Positions 44,798 to 55,547 of a stretch of 64,000 nt of DNA are shown here, in pieces. The first letter of the stretch is position 1; the number at the start of each line of letters is the position of its first letter. Where the stretch lies: assembly GCF_018449575.1 (NCBI RefSeq), contig NZ_JAAVUT010000014.1, forward strand, positions 60,069-124,068, read 5' to 3'. The notes under the pieces are model-generated. The model saw only the letters and a program-made list of their open reading frames with translations. It had not been told where the DNA came from and did no database searches. The DNA comes from Sodalis sp. dw_96 (GTDB lineage: Bacteria; Pseudomonadota; Gammaproteobacteria; Enterobacterales; Enterobacteriaceae). A program made the position numbers and the translations under genes.

Positions 44798-45301
44798 TCA
44801 CTCATTGCCATCAAGAGGGCTATCAGGTACCAGCCACGGGAAACCGCCGTCCCCTTGCCACTGCTCCAGACGCTGGTGGATACGGTTCACCGCCTGGGTA
44901 ACCGGTTCGGTCATGGGAAAATAAAAGGCCACCACATCCGGTTGAATGCCGACAAACCAGACCTCAGGGATATCTTCCTTTAGTTGCTCGATAACGAAGC
45001 TGAGCGGGAGGTTATGGGTGCTCATGATAAACATCCCGGCGATATCCGCCGGATCGATAAGCCGGATCTCTCCCGGCACCAGCGTCATATCGGCGGCATC
45101 CACCACCACCACCCGCTGTGGCCGCAAGGCGCGTACGCGGTGGACGACATTTTCCGGCGTGGCGCCGCCATCCACCACCGTCCAGCCTGCTACCGGCCGT
45201 CGGGTCATCAGTTCCGCCAGCAGCGGGCCGGCGCCGTCATCCCCCATCATGCTGTTGCCGACGGTCAGCACGACGCTGAGATCGGTAGTATTAGCATTCA
45301 T
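44798..45301 (-). CDS. hycI: Hydrogenase maturation endopeptidase, HycI-like
   Basis: 167-residue nickel-checking protease that removes the C-terminal tail of the hydrogenase large subunit once nickel is in place. VLTVGNSMMGDDGAGPLLAE, VVDGGATPENVV, VVVVDAADM and STHNLPLSFVIEQLKEDI follow E. coli HycI almost position by position; the two metal-binding acids (Asp in GDDGAG and VDAAD) and the His in STHN are kept. The ATG at 45301 has a GGGAG site. It follows hyfJ by 86 bases. In E. coli hycI belongs to the hyc operon, here to hyf, as expected where hydrogenase-3 is missing. Confidence 0.93.
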   Translation of the reverse strand: MNANTTDLSVVLTVGNSMMGDDGAGPLLAELMTRRPVAGWTVVDGGATPENVVHRVRALRPQRVVVVDAADMTLVPGEIRLIDPADIAGMFIMSTHNLPLSFVIEQLKEDIPEVWFVGIQPDVVAFYFPMTEPVTQAVNRIHQRLEQWQGDGGFPWLVPDSPLDGNE

Positions 45302-45387
45302 TTCCAGCTCCCTATGGTGAAGAAGGCGCAATGACATCAAGCCCGACCAAGCATTTTGCCACCATACTCATATGCTTACGCACAAAT

Positions 45388-45786
45388 TTATACCCTTCTA
45401 ACGATAAGATAGATGGCCGGCTCGCGGGAGATTTCCCCCAGCAGCGCCATCAGCCGGGCGCTCCATTCATTAAACGGCGCCGGCGCATCGGACTGCAAGG
45501 GGGCCAGGGCGTTGGCCAGCAGGTCGGTATGGCTGCTGTCGATGATGATTTCGCCGAAGGTCATCAGGCCGTGCATTTTGCGCCGCGCCTCGCCCTCCGG
45601 CAGCAGCTCAACCCATTGCCGGTACTGCTCGAGGGGGCAGGTAAGCTCTTTGTTCAGGCAATCGATCACCCCCACATGATGGCCGATAGCCAGGGAGTAA
45701 TACATCACCTGCTGCGCCTGGGCCGGCATATCGTCATCGCTGTCGAGGAACTTCTGGCGCAACGACCAGATATAGACATCAGCCAT
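45388..45786 (-). CDS. hyfJ: Formate hydrogenlyase assembly protein HyfJ (HycH family)
   Basis: 132-residue soluble protein of the HycH/HyfJ family, needed to assemble an active formate hydrogenlyase but not part of the final complex. [37 protein letters not shown] and the C-terminal AIYLIVRR agree closely with E. coli HyfJ (137). The start at 45786 (MADVYIW) overlaps hyfI by eight bases. Confidence 0.92.
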   Translation of the reverse strand: MADVYIWSLRQKFLDSDDDMPAQAQQVMYYSLAIGHHVGVIDCLNKELTCPLEQYRQWVELLPEGEARRKMHGLMTFGEIIIDSSHTDLLANALAPLQSDAPAPFNEWSARLMALLGEISREPAIYLIVRRV

Positions 45787-46558
45787 GATGAATTTCACCC
45801 TGCAATGTGTGCAGCAGTCGCTGCACGATTTCCCGCAAGCGTGGGTCGTCTTCGCGCCGCAGCCACTCCTCTACCCGCTGTGCCAACAACGGAACGGTGG
45901 CTCCCGCCAGCAGGCCGAGCAGGTTGTCGCTGATTTTTCGGCCTTCCCGATAGCCCGCCAGCTGCCGGGCTTCGCGCTCGATAATCACCCGGGTATGCAG
46001 CGGTACATCCGGCAGCAGCAGCGAGGCTTTCTCCCCCGGCTGTTCAATATGCGTTTCGCCTTTAAGCTTTTGCTCAAGCAGGCCGAGGGCTACCGCGAAT
46101 CCGTAAATGGTGGCCGCCGGGGTCGGCGGGCAGCCGGGGATCCAGACATCAATAGGCACGATGCTTTCGCTGCCGCTCCACACGCAGTAGAGATCGTGGA
46201 AAATACCGCCGCCGCAGCCGCAGGCGCCGTAGGAAATACAGATTTTCGGATCCGGCGCCGAGTCATAAGCGCGCAGGGCCGGGGTGCGCATGGCGCGGGT
46301 GACCGCGCCGGTAAACAGCAGGATATCGGCATGGCGCGGCGACGCCACGACCTTGATGCCGAATCGCTCGGCGTCGAACAGCGGCGTAATGGCGGCGAAA
46401 ATTTCGATTTCACAGCCGTTGCAGCCGCCGCAGTCAACGCGGTAGACGTAGGCCGAACGCTTGATATCCTTCAGCAGAGTCTTTTTCAGCGCCAGAGTGT
46501 GCTCATCGGGGGTCACGGGAACGCTGACATGATGATTCAACGGAATGTCCAGGCTCAT
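45779..46558 (-). CDS. hyfI: Hydrogenase-4 small subunit
   Basis: 259-residue NuoB-like electron-transfer subunit. Cysteines for the proximal [4Fe-4S] cluster are in [22 protein letters not shown] and IPGCPPTP. It receives electrons from the ferredoxin-like HyfH and gives them to the nickel-iron site in HyfG. It has no signal peptide, so the complex faces the cytoplasm. It overlaps hyfH by four bases. Confidence 0.95.
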   Translation of the reverse strand: MSLDIPLNHHVSVPVTPDEHTLALKKTLLKDIKRSAYVYRVDCGGCNGCEIEIFAAITPLFDAERFGIKVVASPRHADILLFTGAVTRAMRTPALRAYDSAPDPKICISYGACGCGGGIFHDLYCVWSGSESIVPIDVWIPGCPPTPAATIYGFAVALGLLEQKLKGETHIEQPGEKASLLLPDVPLHTRVIIEREARQLAGYREGRKISDNLLGLLAGATVPLLAQRVEEWLRREDDPRLREIVQRLLHTLQGEIHHG

Positions 46559-47106
46559 TGGGTCTCTCTCCCCGGAGTATGCCGCAACCGGAGATTACGG
46601 TTGCTGTGCAGGTTTTGATGGCGTTTGCAATCCGGACAGGTTTCGAACTGCGGACGCAGCGCCTCCACAGCCCCGTCGTCCAGTCCCGAATGGGCCAGCA
46701 ACGCCATGGCGTATTCGACGGATTTTTTCGCGATAAACGGTTGATGGCAGACCCGGCATGCCTGTAACGCGAAGGTGGCGGTAACGTACAGATCCGCTTT
46801 TTGCGTCACCGCCATTTCGAACTCTTCCGACAGCGCGATGGCGCGGGTGGGGCAGACCTCTTCACAGCGGCCGCAGAAAATGCAGCGCCCCAGGAACAGC
46901 TGCCAGCGCCGCTCGCCGCTGGCGATATCGGTTTCCATGGTCAGGGCGTTGGCCGGGCAAACGCTGGTACAGGCGGCACAGGCAATGCATTGGGTGGGGT
47001 CGTACTTCGGTTTACCGCGAAAGCCGGGACAGACCTCCAGCGGCTTGAACGGGTATTTGACCGTGGGCTCACCGGCTTTCAGGATGGTTTTAAACAGTTT
47101 AAACAT
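46555..47106 (-). CDS. hyfH: Hydrogenase-4 ferredoxin-like subunit
   Basis: 183-residue NuoI-like protein with two classical [4Fe-4S] sets, [12 protein letters not shown] and [12 protein letters not shown], plus an extra C-terminal CxxC ([11 protein letters not shown]) and CRVCH, as in HycF/HyfH. It transfers electrons from the formate dehydrogenase arm to HyfI. It starts [20 protein letters not shown], as in the family. Confidence 0.94.
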   Translation of the reverse strand: MFKLFKTILKAGEPTVKYPFKPLEVCPGFRGKPKYDPTQCIACAACTSVCPANALTMETDIASGERRWQLFLGRCIFCGRCEEVCPTRAIALSEEFEMAVTQKADLYVTATFALQACRVCHQPFIAKKSVEYAMALLAHSGLDDGAVEALRPQFETCPDCKRHQNLHSNRNLRLRHTPGRETQ

Positions 47107-47117
47107 TGTCCAAGCCT

Positions 47118-48872
47118 CTACTTAAGCGGCGAACGGGTGCGCTCAATGCCATAGCGTTCCAGTTCCTGATAGGGCACGGTTTTCGCCCGGCGTTTGTTCA
47201 CATCCACCAGCGTCACGCGGTCGGTGCAGGAGTAGCAGGGATCGAGGCTGCCGATGATCAGCGGCGCGTCGGAAACGGTGTTGCCCCGCAGCATATAGCG
47301 CAGCACCGGCCAGTTGGCGTAGGTGGCGGCGCGACAGCGCCAGCGGAACAGTTTCTGGTTATCCCCCAGCATACTCCAGTGCACGTCTTCGCCGCGCGGC
47401 GCTTCGACAAATCCCAGCGCGAACTTGTGCGGCTGATAGGTAAAGCCCTCGGTGAGCAGCGGTCCGCCGGGCAGGTTATCCAGTCCGTATTCGATCATGG
47501 ACATGGAGTCCAGCACTTCTTTCACCCGCACTATCAGGCGGGAATAGACATCGCCATTATCCTGGGTAAACAGGGTTTTCGGCAGATTGGCGTAATTGGC
47601 ATAAGGATGATCGAAACGCAGGTCGCGGTTAAACCCGCTGGCGCGGATCATCGGTCCCACCGGGCTGTAATCCCTGGCGGTCTTCCGGTCCAATATGCCG
47701 ATGCCCTGGGTGCGTTGCGCCATGTTCGGCGTGCTGAGCAGCATATCCACCAGCTGAACGAACTCTTTGCGCATTTCCGCCACCAGCAACTGGGTTTTCA
47801 GGCGCTGATCCTTGAGGATATCGCGCCGCACGCCGCCGATCAGGTTCATGCCGTAGGTTTTACGGGCGCCGGTGAGCAGCTCCGCCATGGTCATGGATTT
47901 TTCCCGCACGCGGAAAAATTGCATAAAACCGGTATCGAAGCCGACGAAATGGCTGGAGAGGCCGATATTCAGCAGATGGCTGTGCAGACGCTCCACCTCC
48001 AGCAGGATACTGCGGATGGCGTGGGCGCGGGGTGGGACCACGATACCCAGGGCATTTTCCACCGAGCTGGTATAGGCCACGCTATGGGCGAATCCGCAGA
48101 TGCCGCAGACCCGGTCGGACAGGAAGGTGACTTCGTTGTAACCCATCCGGGTTTCCGCCAGCTTTTCCATGCCGCGATGGACATAGAACAGCCGGTAATC
48201 GGCGTCGACGATTTGTTCGCCGTCCACGAACAGCCGGAAGTGGCCCGGTTCGTCGGAGGTGATATGCAGCGGGCCGATGGGCACCACCCGGGTCTCGCCG
48301 GGGGCCGCGTTTTCAAAGGGATAGGTTTCACTGTCGCTGGCGGGGGTCGGCCGCTGGCGATAGTCCATGCTGTCTTTACGCAGCGGGTAGAGATCTTCCG
48401 GCCAATCGTCCGGCAGCACCAGCCGACGTTCGTCCGGCAGGCCCACCGGGATCAGGCCGTACATATCGCGGATTTCACGCTCGCCCCATACCGCGGCCGG
48501 TACCCGAGGGGTGACGGACGGGAACTCCAGGGTGATGGCGCTCACCAGTGCTTTCACCGTGATCCAGCACTTTTCCCCCTGTTCCATGGACAGCACGTAA
48601 TAGACGGCATAGTCGCCGCACAGGGTGCGTTCATCGTTGCCGAACAGCACGGGCAGCCAGCCGCCCAGAGTGTAATAAAGAAACTCCACCACCTCCGGCA
48701 GGGCGTTAACCTTCACCGTGATGGTGAGCTGATTGGCGGTTTGCCACTCCTCAGCCAGTATTGCCGCCGGGAATTTTTCATGTACCTGCGCCAGGTAACC
48801 CAGGCCGCCTTTCTTTTCGCTAAAGGCACCGGAAGGAGCATCGGTGAGGTTATTGGAAATGTTATCAGTCAC
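47118..48872 (-). CDS. hyfG: Hydrogenase-4 large subunit ([NiFe] catalytic)
   Basis: 584-residue fusion of a NuoC-like domain (about 1-165) and a NuoD-like hydrogenase domain. The nickel ligands are C256 and C259 ([10 protein letters not shown]) and C546 and C549 (DPCYSCTDR). The 32-residue tail after R552 ([10 protein letters not shown] ... SPLK) is the peptide expected to be removed by the HycI-like protease, as in E. coli HycE. It catalyses proton reduction to hydrogen. It starts four bases inside the end of hyfF. Confidence 0.96.
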   Translation of the reverse strand: MTDNISNNLTDAPSGAFSEKKGGLGYLAQVHEKFPAAILAEEWQTANQLTITVKVNALPEVVEFLYYTLGGWLPVLFGNDERTLCGDYAVYYVLSMEQGEKCWITVKALVSAITLEFPSVTPRVPAAVWGEREIRDMYGLIPVGLPDERRLVLPDDWPEDLYPLRKDSMDYRQRPTPASDSETYPFENAAPGETRVVPIGPLHITSDEPGHFRLFVDGEQIVDADYRLFYVHRGMEKLAETRMGYNEVTFLSDRVCGICGFAHSVAYTSSVENALGIVVPPRAHAIRSILLEVERLHSHLLNIGLSSHFVGFDTGFMQFFRVREKSMTMAELLTGARKTYGMNLIGGVRRDILKDQRLKTQLLVAEMRKEFVQLVDMLLSTPNMAQRTQGIGILDRKTARDYSPVGPMIRASGFNRDLRFDHPYANYANLPKTLFTQDNGDVYSRLIVRVKEVLDSMSMIEYGLDNLPGGPLLTEGFTYQPHKFALGFVEAPRGEDVHWSMLGDNQKLFRWRCRAATYANWPVLRYMLRGNTVSDAPLIIGSLDPCYSCTDRVTLVDVNKRRAKTVPYQELERYGIERTRSPLK

Positions 48873-50443
48873 TTTACTTCTCCAGACGGGGTATGGGGGG
48901 TAACGGCGGCGGCATTTGGCACGGCCCAGGGCCAGTTGAACGTCGTGGCGTCGCGCTGCAGGACGATGGTGGCGGCGTTTTCCAGCATGTGGATCACTGG
49001 TCGGGGAATATAGGTGCCCATTCCCAGCATCAGCACCAGCAGCACGACCATGGGCACCGTGGTGAGCCAGCCCAGTTCTCCTTTGCTGACGGCGTCGGGC
49101 TGGCTACCGAAGACCGTCAGGGCAATCATGCGCACCAGGCCGCCCAGTACCACGGTGAGCAACAGCAGTAGCACCAGGGTCAGCAGGATATGGCCCGACG
49201 CCAAACCGGCGGTGACCGTCATGAATTCACTGAGGAAAATATTGAACGGCGGCATACCGCCCAGGGCCAGCGCGCCGCCGGCCATCAGTACGGCGGTCAA
49301 GGGCACCACCCGCAGCATGCCTTTCACCGCGCCCATATCACGGGTGCCGTACTTCAGCAGCACGTTGCCGGAGCCGCAGAACAGCAGGGTTTTCGCCAGG
49401 CTGTGATTGAGGGTGTGCAGCAGCGCCGCCAGTACCCCCAACGGCCCGCCGATGCCGATGGCCACCGCGATAAGCCCCATGTTTTCGACGCTGGAGTAGG
49501 CCAGCAGCCGTTTGATGTCGTGCTGCACCAGGATAAAAAAGGCCGCCACCGCCACCGACAACAGGCCGAATACCAGCAGCAGGCGGCTGGGGAACAGCGG
49601 GCCGATGGCGCCGCTTACCAGAATGTAGTAACGCAGGATAACCAGCAGGGCGCAGTTCAGCAGCACCGCCGACAGCAGGGCGCTGGTGGGGCTGGGGGCT
49701 TCGCTGTGCGCGTCCGGCAGCCAGGCGTGCATGGGAAACAGACCGGTCTTGGTGCCAAAACCAATCAGTACAAAAACAAACGACAGATGCATCAGGGTAG
49801 GGTCGAGACGGGCGGTGTGTTTCAGCACCTCGGTCCAGAATATCGCCTGACCGGCATCGGGCATCACGTTGGCGGCGTTTGCATACATCAAAATGGTACC
49901 GTACAGGCCGAAAGCGACGCCGACGGTACAGATAATGATGTATTTCCAGGCCGCTTCCAGGGACGAACGCTGGCCGTACAGTCCCACCAGGAACGCCGAA
50001 CTGAGGGTGGTGGCTTCCACCGCCGCCCACATCAGGATCAGGTTATTGCTGCTCACCACCAGCAGCATGGTGAACAGGAACAGATGGAAAAAACCGTAAT
50101 AATGGCAGAGGGTGGTCACTGAAATTTCGTCGGTATCCACCTCATGGCGCATATAACCCATGGAGTAAATCCCGGTGATAAAGCCAATGATACCGAGAAT
50201 AGAGAGGAACAGCGCGCTCAGGCTGTCCAGATAGAGCCATTGGTGCGCCGCCAATACGCTTCCTTCCGCGGCCACCCGCGTGACCACCCACGCCACTTCC
50301 GCCAGCAGCAGGACGATCCCCAGGCTATGCAAGGCGGTCACCGTGCCTCGCGCGCCGTTACCCAGCCACCGGCAGGCGAAGGCCAGTAAAGAGAAAATCA
50401 GCGGTGTGACCAGCAATATGAACATCATAGCGGTATTACTCAT
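48869..50443 (-). CDS. hyfF: Hydrogenase-4 membrane subunit HyfF
   Basis: 524-residue antiporter-like integral membrane subunit (NuoN/NuoL type), about 14 segments. It has the family's conserved lysine regions ([20 protein letters not shown] and [17 protein letters not shown]) and [15 protein letters not shown]. Such subunits are absent from hydrogenase-3 and may pump protons or sodium. It is four bases from hyfE and overlaps hyfG. Confidence 0.95.
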   Translation of the reverse strand: MSNTAMMFILLVTPLIFSLLAFACRWLGNGARGTVTALHSLGIVLLLAEVAWVVTRVAAEGSVLAAHQWLYLDSLSALFLSILGIIGFITGIYSMGYMRHEVDTDEISVTTLCHYYGFFHLFLFTMLLVVSSNNLILMWAAVEATTLSSAFLVGLYGQRSSLEAAWKYIIICTVGVAFGLYGTILMYANAANVMPDAGQAIFWTEVLKHTARLDPTLMHLSFVFVLIGFGTKTGLFPMHAWLPDAHSEAPSPTSALLSAVLLNCALLVILRYYILVSGAIGPLFPSRLLLVFGLLSVAVAAFFILVQHDIKRLLAYSSVENMGLIAVAIGIGGPLGVLAALLHTLNHSLAKTLLFCGSGNVLLKYGTRDMGAVKGMLRVVPLTAVLMAGGALALGGMPPFNIFLSEFMTVTAGLASGHILLTLVLLLLLTVVLGGLVRMIALTVFGSQPDAVSKGELGWLTTVPMVVLLVLMLGMGTYIPRPVIHMLENAATIVLQRDATTFNWPWAVPNAAAVTPHTPSGEVK

Positions 50444-50447
50444 CTCA

Positions 50448-51098
50448 TTACCCCTTCAGCGCCGTCAGTTGGGACACATCGAGCGTATGGAGCGTCCGGT
50501 AGATTTTGCGCGCCATCACCGCCATGACGATCACCGCGAAAATAGCATCGGTGGCAATACCGATTTCCACCAGTTCCGGCGCGCGATTGGCCAGCAACGC
50601 CAGGGTCAGGTGCGAGCCGTTTTCCATCAGGCAATAACCGAACACCTGTTTGAGAATATTGCGTTGGCTGACGATGCAGAGCAGACCGAGCAGGAAGTGG
50701 CCGAGGGACACCGCCAGGGCCGGTTTCAGCGTGGCCACCAGCGGCAGCGCCACCGGGGCCACCACGAACCAGCTCAGCACCACAATCACCGCCGCCGCCA
50801 GCATCAGCATCGGGGGGGAGATAAACCCGCCGTCCGCGCCGGGGTCTGCCAGCTTGTGGAACGCCCGCGCCATAATCAACGGCACCAGTATCACCTTGGT
50901 GATCAGGGCGCTGAGAGACCAGAGCAATAGCTGATGCGTATGCAGGGTTTCCGCCAGGGTGAAGAATATCGCCACCAGTACCAGGGACTGAAGGGCATAC
51001 CAGCAGCAGGACACCACGGGACGTTTGGCGCCGATCACCAGCAGCGAGGTGATCATCATCAGTCCCGCCAGGTTATTGACAATAAGAGATCCGGTCAT
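50448..51098 (-). CDS. hyfE: Hydrogenase-4 membrane subunit HyfE
   Basis: 216-residue integral membrane protein, the same length as E. coli HyfE, with a NuoK-like C-terminal part ([40 protein letters not shown]). About six segments. The ATG at 51098 ([12 protein letters not shown]) follows AGGAAGAAG; an open extension to 51146 is unlikely. It lies between the two antiporter-like subunits. Confidence 0.93.
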   Translation of the reverse strand: MTGSLIVNNLAGLMMITSLLVIGAKRPVVSCCWYALQSLVLVAIFFTLAETLHTHQLLLWSLSALITKVILVPLIMARAFHKLADPGADGGFISPPMLMLAAAVIVVLSWFVVAPVALPLVATLKPALAVSLGHFLLGLLCIVSQRNILKQVFGYCLMENGSHLTLALLANRAPELVEIGIATDAIFAVIVMAVMARKIYRTLHTLDVSQLTALKG

Positions 51099-51109
51099 CT
51101 TCTTCTTCC

Positions 51110-52549
51110 TTATCCAAGCCAGGCGACGGCAATAAAGCTGGAACACAGCGACATCCAGATCAGAACCACCAGCACAACACTCATGGCCAGCGGAACCGGG
51201 GCGGCCTGCGCCACCTCCTCGCTGGGCTTGCCGGGCACCACCCGCCCGAACCAGTAAATAAGCCAGACGAAGCTGGCGACGGATTCAATCAGCACCAGAA
51301 TCATCATGGGCGTCAGCACCCAGAACTGCCGGGACAGGGCGAAACCGGCGGCGAAAATCGGGAACTTGCTGAAGAAGCCGTTAAACGGCGGCACGCCGGT
51401 AATAGCCAGCGCCGCGACACAAAAACCGATGCCCGCCAGGGGCATTTTCCCCAGCACCCCGCGCAGGCGCGGCAGCATTCGGGTCCCGCAGCTGTAGCTG
51501 AGGGTACCGGCCACCAGGAAAAACAGGCTCTTGGCGAAGGCGTGGTTGAAGATGTAGGCGATGCCGCCGAGGAAGGCCTGCTTGGAACCAAAAATCGCCA
51601 GGGACAAAGCGAAAAAGATATAGGCCAGCTGGGTAATGGTGGACCAGGCCAGCAGCCGTTTCATATCCTTTTGCGGCAGATACATCATAAAACCGTAAAT
51701 CATGGTGATAAGGGCCATCACAATGCCGACCCAGCCGATGATATGCGGCACATCGCCGGCGGACAGGATGGCGCGGGCGAAGATATATACCCCCACTTTC
51801 ACCATGGACGCCGCATGGAGATAGGCGCTCACCGGGGTCGGCGCCTCCATCGCGTCCGGCAGCCAGGCCTGTAACGGCAACTGGGCGGATTTGCCCCAGG
51901 CGGCGAACAGAATGCCGCCGAACACCATCAGCGCCGCCGGTCCTTGTATCTGGCTCAGGGCGCTGAGTGCGAAGGTGCCGGTATGCAGAAACAGGGTAGC
52001 CGCCGCCAGGTAGAGGCCGATGGACGCCACATGGGTAATCAGCAGGGCTTTCAGGGCCGAACGCTGGGCTTTCGGCGTTTGGTAATAGCCAATCAGCGCC
52101 CAGGAGCAGCCGCCGGTAATTTCAAAAAACAACAGTTGGCCCAGCAGGGTGGACGAGAGCACCAGCCCCGCCATGGCGCCGATAAACACCAGCAGGAAGG
52201 CGTAATAGCGGTTGGTGCCTTCATGGGGATGTTCCCGGTTGCCGGTGGTGAGATAGCCGGTGGAGTAGAGGCTTACCAGCAGCCCCAGGAATACCACGGC
52301 AAAAACAATCAGCGTACTGACGCGATCGACGGTTATCCCCATCAGGGCGGCGTTGCCGTACTGCAACAGAGTGTAGGTGGCATCAACTTTACCACCGGTA
52401 TAAAACACCCAGGCCAGCGAGAGCGTGCCGAGGGTCGCCAGCAGGGCGAACAAGGTGCAGACCCATTTCGCCAGACGCTGGGGCAGGCAGGCGGTGAGCA
52501 GCGCGCCGACAAACGGGACCAGAACGGTCGCAAGGGCTATATTTTCCAT
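51110..52549 (-). CDS. hyfD: Hydrogenase-4 membrane subunit HyfD
   Basis: 479-residue antiporter-like subunit (NuoL/M/N family), the same length as E. coli HyfD, with about 14 segments. Conserved features: WGKSAQLPLQAWLPDAMEAP, TPVSAYLHAASMVKVGVYIF and KDMKRLLAWSTITQLAYIFF, with the lysines thought to carry protons. It adds a putative ion pump to the complex, distinguishing hydrogenase-4 from hydrogenase-3. Confidence 0.95.
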   Translation of the reverse strand: MENIALATVLVPFVGALLTACLPQRLAKWVCTLFALLATLGTLSLAWVFYTGGKVDATYTLLQYGNAALMGITVDRVSTLIVFAVVFLGLLVSLYSTGYLTTGNREHPHEGTNRYYAFLLVFIGAMAGLVLSSTLLGQLLFFEITGGCSWALIGYYQTPKAQRSALKALLITHVASIGLYLAAATLFLHTGTFALSALSQIQGPAALMVFGGILFAAWGKSAQLPLQAWLPDAMEAPTPVSAYLHAASMVKVGVYIFARAILSAGDVPHIIGWVGIVMALITMIYGFMMYLPQKDMKRLLAWSTITQLAYIFFALSLAIFGSKQAFLGGIAYIFNHAFAKSLFFLVAGTLSYSCGTRMLPRLRGVLGKMPLAGIGFCVAALAITGVPPFNGFFSKFPIFAAGFALSRQFWVLTPMMILVLIESVASFVWLIYWFGRVVPGKPSEEVAQAAPVPLAMSVVLVVLIWMSLCSSFIAVAWLG

Positions 52550-52567
52550 AATGAATTTCCTGGCTCC

Positions 52568-53518
52568 TTAAAGACCGGTGAGGTAAAAGACGAAAGACAG
52601 CGCCGCAACGCCGAACCCGAGCCAGGTCACCCGGGGAATCAATAAGAAACGTCCGCGCGCCAGACTGTTTTCCATCACGGAGGCGAGGATAAACACCACC
52701 ACCAGCTTGATGACGGCGGTTATCAGCCCCCACAGCAGCGACGGGGCGGTAAGCACCTCCGCCTTGCCGAAGGGGATGAATACCGCCAGAAAAAGTTCCG
52801 CCATCACCACCTGTTTCAGGCCGATACCCCACTTCACCAGCGCCAGGCCGGATCCGCTGTATTCGGTCAGCGGTCCTTCCTGTAGCTCCTGCTCCGCTTC
52901 CGCCACGTCGAACGGAATTTTGCCCATTTCGATAAAAGTGGCGAAGCCGCAGGCCAGCAGCGCTAAAAAGGTGGCGGTGGGGGAGATCCAGCCGGCGGTA
53001 AGGGAAGCGCTGATGGCGCCGATATTGGTGGAACCGGTAATCAGGGCCACCACCAGCAGCGCCAGGATAAGGGTCGGTTCCACCAGGACGCCCAGGGTCA
53101 GCTCGCGGCTGGCGCCGATGCCGGCAAAGGTGCTGCCGGTATCCAGCCCGGCCAGGGAAAAGAAGAACCGGAACAGCGCGAACAGGTAGAGCAGGGTAAT
53201 CAGATCCCCCGCCGCGCCGAACGGCGAGAACCGAGTGAATACCGGCAGGGTCATGGCCACCAGCAGCATGGTGCCGAGCAGCACATAAGGCATCAGCCGG
53301 AACACGGGTCCGGCCTGGGCCGGCGCCACTTCCTGCCGTTTAAGCAGTTTGGCGATATCCCGGTAATCCTGCCAGATGCCCGGCCCGCGCCGGGAATGCA
53401 TCAGGGCGCGGATTTGGCGGGAGAGGCCGGTCATCAGCGGGGTCAGGGCCAGCAACAGCAGGGCCTGGATCAGGGCGAACAGCCCCAGGGTCAGCGTCGG
53501 CGTCGGTTGTATGAACAT
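52568..53518 (-). CDS. hyfC: Hydrogenase-4 membrane subunit HyfC
   Basis: 316-residue NuoH-like membrane anchor that connects the soluble arm with the antiporter-like subunits. SRRGPGIWQDYRDIAKLLKR near the N-terminus and EMGKIPFDVAEAEQELQEGP, LTEYSGSGLAL are the conserved cytoplasmic loops. The ATG at 53518 (MFIQPTPTLTLG) has AAGGAGAGAG upstream; a longer open frame to 53848 is not coding. Confidence 0.95.
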   Translation of the reverse strand: MFIQPTPTLTLGLFALIQALLLLALTPLMTGLSRQIRALMHSRRGPGIWQDYRDIAKLLKRQEVAPAQAGPVFRLMPYVLLGTMLLVAMTLPVFTRFSPFGAAGDLITLLYLFALFRFFFSLAGLDTGSTFAGIGASRELTLGVLVEPTLILALLVVALITGSTNIGAISASLTAGWISPTATFLALLACGFATFIEMGKIPFDVAEAEQELQEGPLTEYSGSGLALVKWGIGLKQVVMAELFLAVFIPFGKAEVLTAPSLLWGLITAVIKLVVVFILASVMENSLARGRFLLIPRVTWLGFGVAALSFVFYLTGL

Positions 53519-53529
53519 GGTCTCTCTCC

Positions 53530-55545
53530 TTAGACGGCGGTGACAAGCAACAGAATGACCAGCGCAGCGACCACGTACAGGCAGTAGATGCGAAAATCCC
53601 CGCCCTGTAATACCTGGACCTGCCCGCCCAACCGCTGGGTGATACGTACCAATGGGTTGATAATGCTGTCGTCCCAGAACGGCTCGACGCGACCGGCCCC
53701 TTCGGTGGTCCGCTCCAGTGCGCGCTTCAGTCCGGGGGAGGGATCGAGCTGGCGGCGCAGACGGTACAACGCCGAGAACATGACGCGCAGAGGTTGGGTA
53801 AAGCTGGCCGCCGACATGGACATGGCCGCTTCCCAACCATAGCCGCAAGCCCAGGGATCGCCGCGACGGCGATAGCCTGGCTGGGTGCCTTTGCGCAGTT
53901 GGTAAATTCCCAGGGGAATCAGCGGCAAAACCAGCAGCAGGATGAAGATCATCAAAGGCGACAGCATGGCCTGCCGGGCCTGATCCGGCACCAGCAGCAG
54001 TCCCTGCGCCACGGTAATTTCATGGCCGTGGGCGAGGCCGGCGGCCACCGCGGCCAATACCGGCGCGATGGCCGGCGCGGCGATGCCCAGCAGCACGCAC
54101 ATCAGGGCCAGCAGCAGCATGGCGACGGTCATTTGCCAGGGTACCTCGCGGGCTTGGGCGGCTTTCTCGCTGCGTGGCGCGCCGCAGAAACTGATGCCGT
54201 ACACTTTGACAAAACACATCGCCGCCAGCGCGCCGGTGATGGCCAGCATGACAATAGCCACAGGTCCGCTCAGGCGCAGGATAAAGCCGCCGTCATGGCT
54301 CATGGTGAACAGGGATTGATAGGTGTACCACTCGCTGACGAAGCCGTTGAGGGGCGGCAAGGCGGAGATGGCCATACAGCCGATGATAAAGGCCAGGGCG
54401 GTGAAAGGCATCAGGCGGCCGAGGCCCCCCATCTTTTCCATATCCCGAGTATGCATCCGCCAGATAATGGCGCCGGCGCCGAGAAACAGCAGTCCTTTGA
54501 AAACCGCGTGGTTCAGCAGATGATAAAGGGCGCCCAGCAGGCCCAGCGCGGCCAATACCGGATGATGGGTGGCGATGCCCACCATGCCCACCCCGACCCC
54601 CATCAGGATGATGCCGATGTTTTCCACCGTATGCCAGGCCAGCAGGCGTTTGATATCGTGCTCCGCCAGGGCATACAGCACCCCGAGCACCGAGGAGACC
54701 GCGCCGAACGCCAGCACCAGGATGCCCCACCACAGTTGGCTGGCTCCCAGCAGATCGATGCCCACCTTGATGATGCCGAAGATGCCGATTTTCACCATGA
54801 CCCCGGACATCAGCGCCGACGCATGGGACGGCGCGGCGGGGTGGGCGCGCGGCAGCCAACTATGCAACGGCAGCATGCCCGCCTTGGCGCCGAAGCCGAA
54901 AAATGCCAGCAGGAACACCACCGAGGCGCCGGCGGGACTTAAGGACAGGGTGCGGAACGATGCGAACTCCAGACTGCCGCTCTGACGGTACATCAGGAAG
55001 AAGGCAATCATGATCAGCACCGATCCGGCGTGGGCGATAAAAAAGTACAGCAAACCGGCATTGATGGACTCTTCATCCTGATCGGCGATCACCAGGAACC
55101 AGGAGGCCAGAGACATCATCTCAAAGAAAATGATGAACCAGAAGGCATTGTCCATGACCACCAAGGTCGCCATGGAGGCGATGAACAGGTTCATAAAAAA
55201 ACCCATCGCCGCCGCCCCTTTTCCCAGATACTCGCGTACATAGGCCAGGGAGTAGAGGGCGCATACCGTCACCAACAGCGAAATCACCAGTAGCATAAAG
55301 GCCGCCAGGCTATCGAGACGGACGCTGAAGGCGGCGAACGGAAAGGGGCCGACGGCGCTGTAGGTCAGGGTCACGCCGCTGTGCAGCACGCTGATGGCCG
55401 CCAGCAGGCCGAGGATGCCGCCGGCCATCGCCGTCAGCCCGGCGGCCCAGATAGCCAGGTTTTCCCGCCGCGCCAGCAATAGGGACAGGAAGGCGCCCAG
55501 CACATAAAAACCGAGGGAACCGCCAAGTAACCGAAATGCGTCCAT
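53530..55545 (-). CDS. hyfB: Hydrogenase-4 membrane subunit HyfB
   Basis: 671-residue antiporter-like subunit (NuoL type; E. coli HyfB 672), with about 16 segments and a long hydrophilic loop with RRRGDPWACGYGWE before the last segment. GFGAKAGMLPLHSWLPRAHP and [20 protein letters not shown] hold the conserved lysines. It starts two bases after hyfA. Confidence 0.95.
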   Translation of the reverse strand: MDAFRLLGGSLGFYVLGAFLSLLLARRENLAIWAAGLTAMAGGILGLLAAISVLHSGVTLTYSAVGPFPFAAFSVRLDSLAAFMLLVISLLVTVCALYSLAYVREYLGKGAAAMGFFMNLFIASMATLVVMDNAFWFIIFFEMMSLASWFLVIADQDEESINAGLLYFFIAHAGSVLIMIAFFLMYRQSGSLEFASFRTLSLSPAGASVVFLLAFFGFGAKAGMLPLHSWLPRAHPAAPSHASALMSGVMVKIGIFGIIKVGIDLLGASQLWWGILVLAFGAVSSVLGVLYALAEHDIKRLLAWHTVENIGIILMGVGVGMVGIATHHPVLAALGLLGALYHLLNHAVFKGLLFLGAGAIIWRMHTRDMEKMGGLGRLMPFTALAFIIGCMAISALPPLNGFVSEWYTYQSLFTMSHDGGFILRLSGPVAIVMLAITGALAAMCFVKVYGISFCGAPRSEKAAQAREVPWQMTVAMLLLALMCVLLGIAAPAIAPVLAAVAAGLAHGHEITVAQGLLLVPDQARQAMLSPLMIFILLLVLPLIPLGIYQLRKGTQPGYRRRGDPWACGYGWEAAMSMSAASFTQPLRVMFSALYRLRRQLDPSPGLKRALERTTEGAGRVEPFWDDSIINPLVRITQRLGGQVQVLQGGDFRIYCLYVVAALVILLLVTAV

Positions 55546-55547
55546 GT

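Noticed and set aside
44530..44814. Minus-strand frame of 94 codons reading through the (GCCGAT)5 repeat as Ile-Gly repeats
   Set aside because: It covers the sigma-54 promoter and enhancer-like site of hydN and lacks a ribosome site.
49190..50122. Plus-strand frames of over 300 codons inside hyfF, hyfG and hyfB
   Set aside because: Shadows of GC-rich membrane-protein genes, rich in Gln, His and Arg as expected from the reverse strand.
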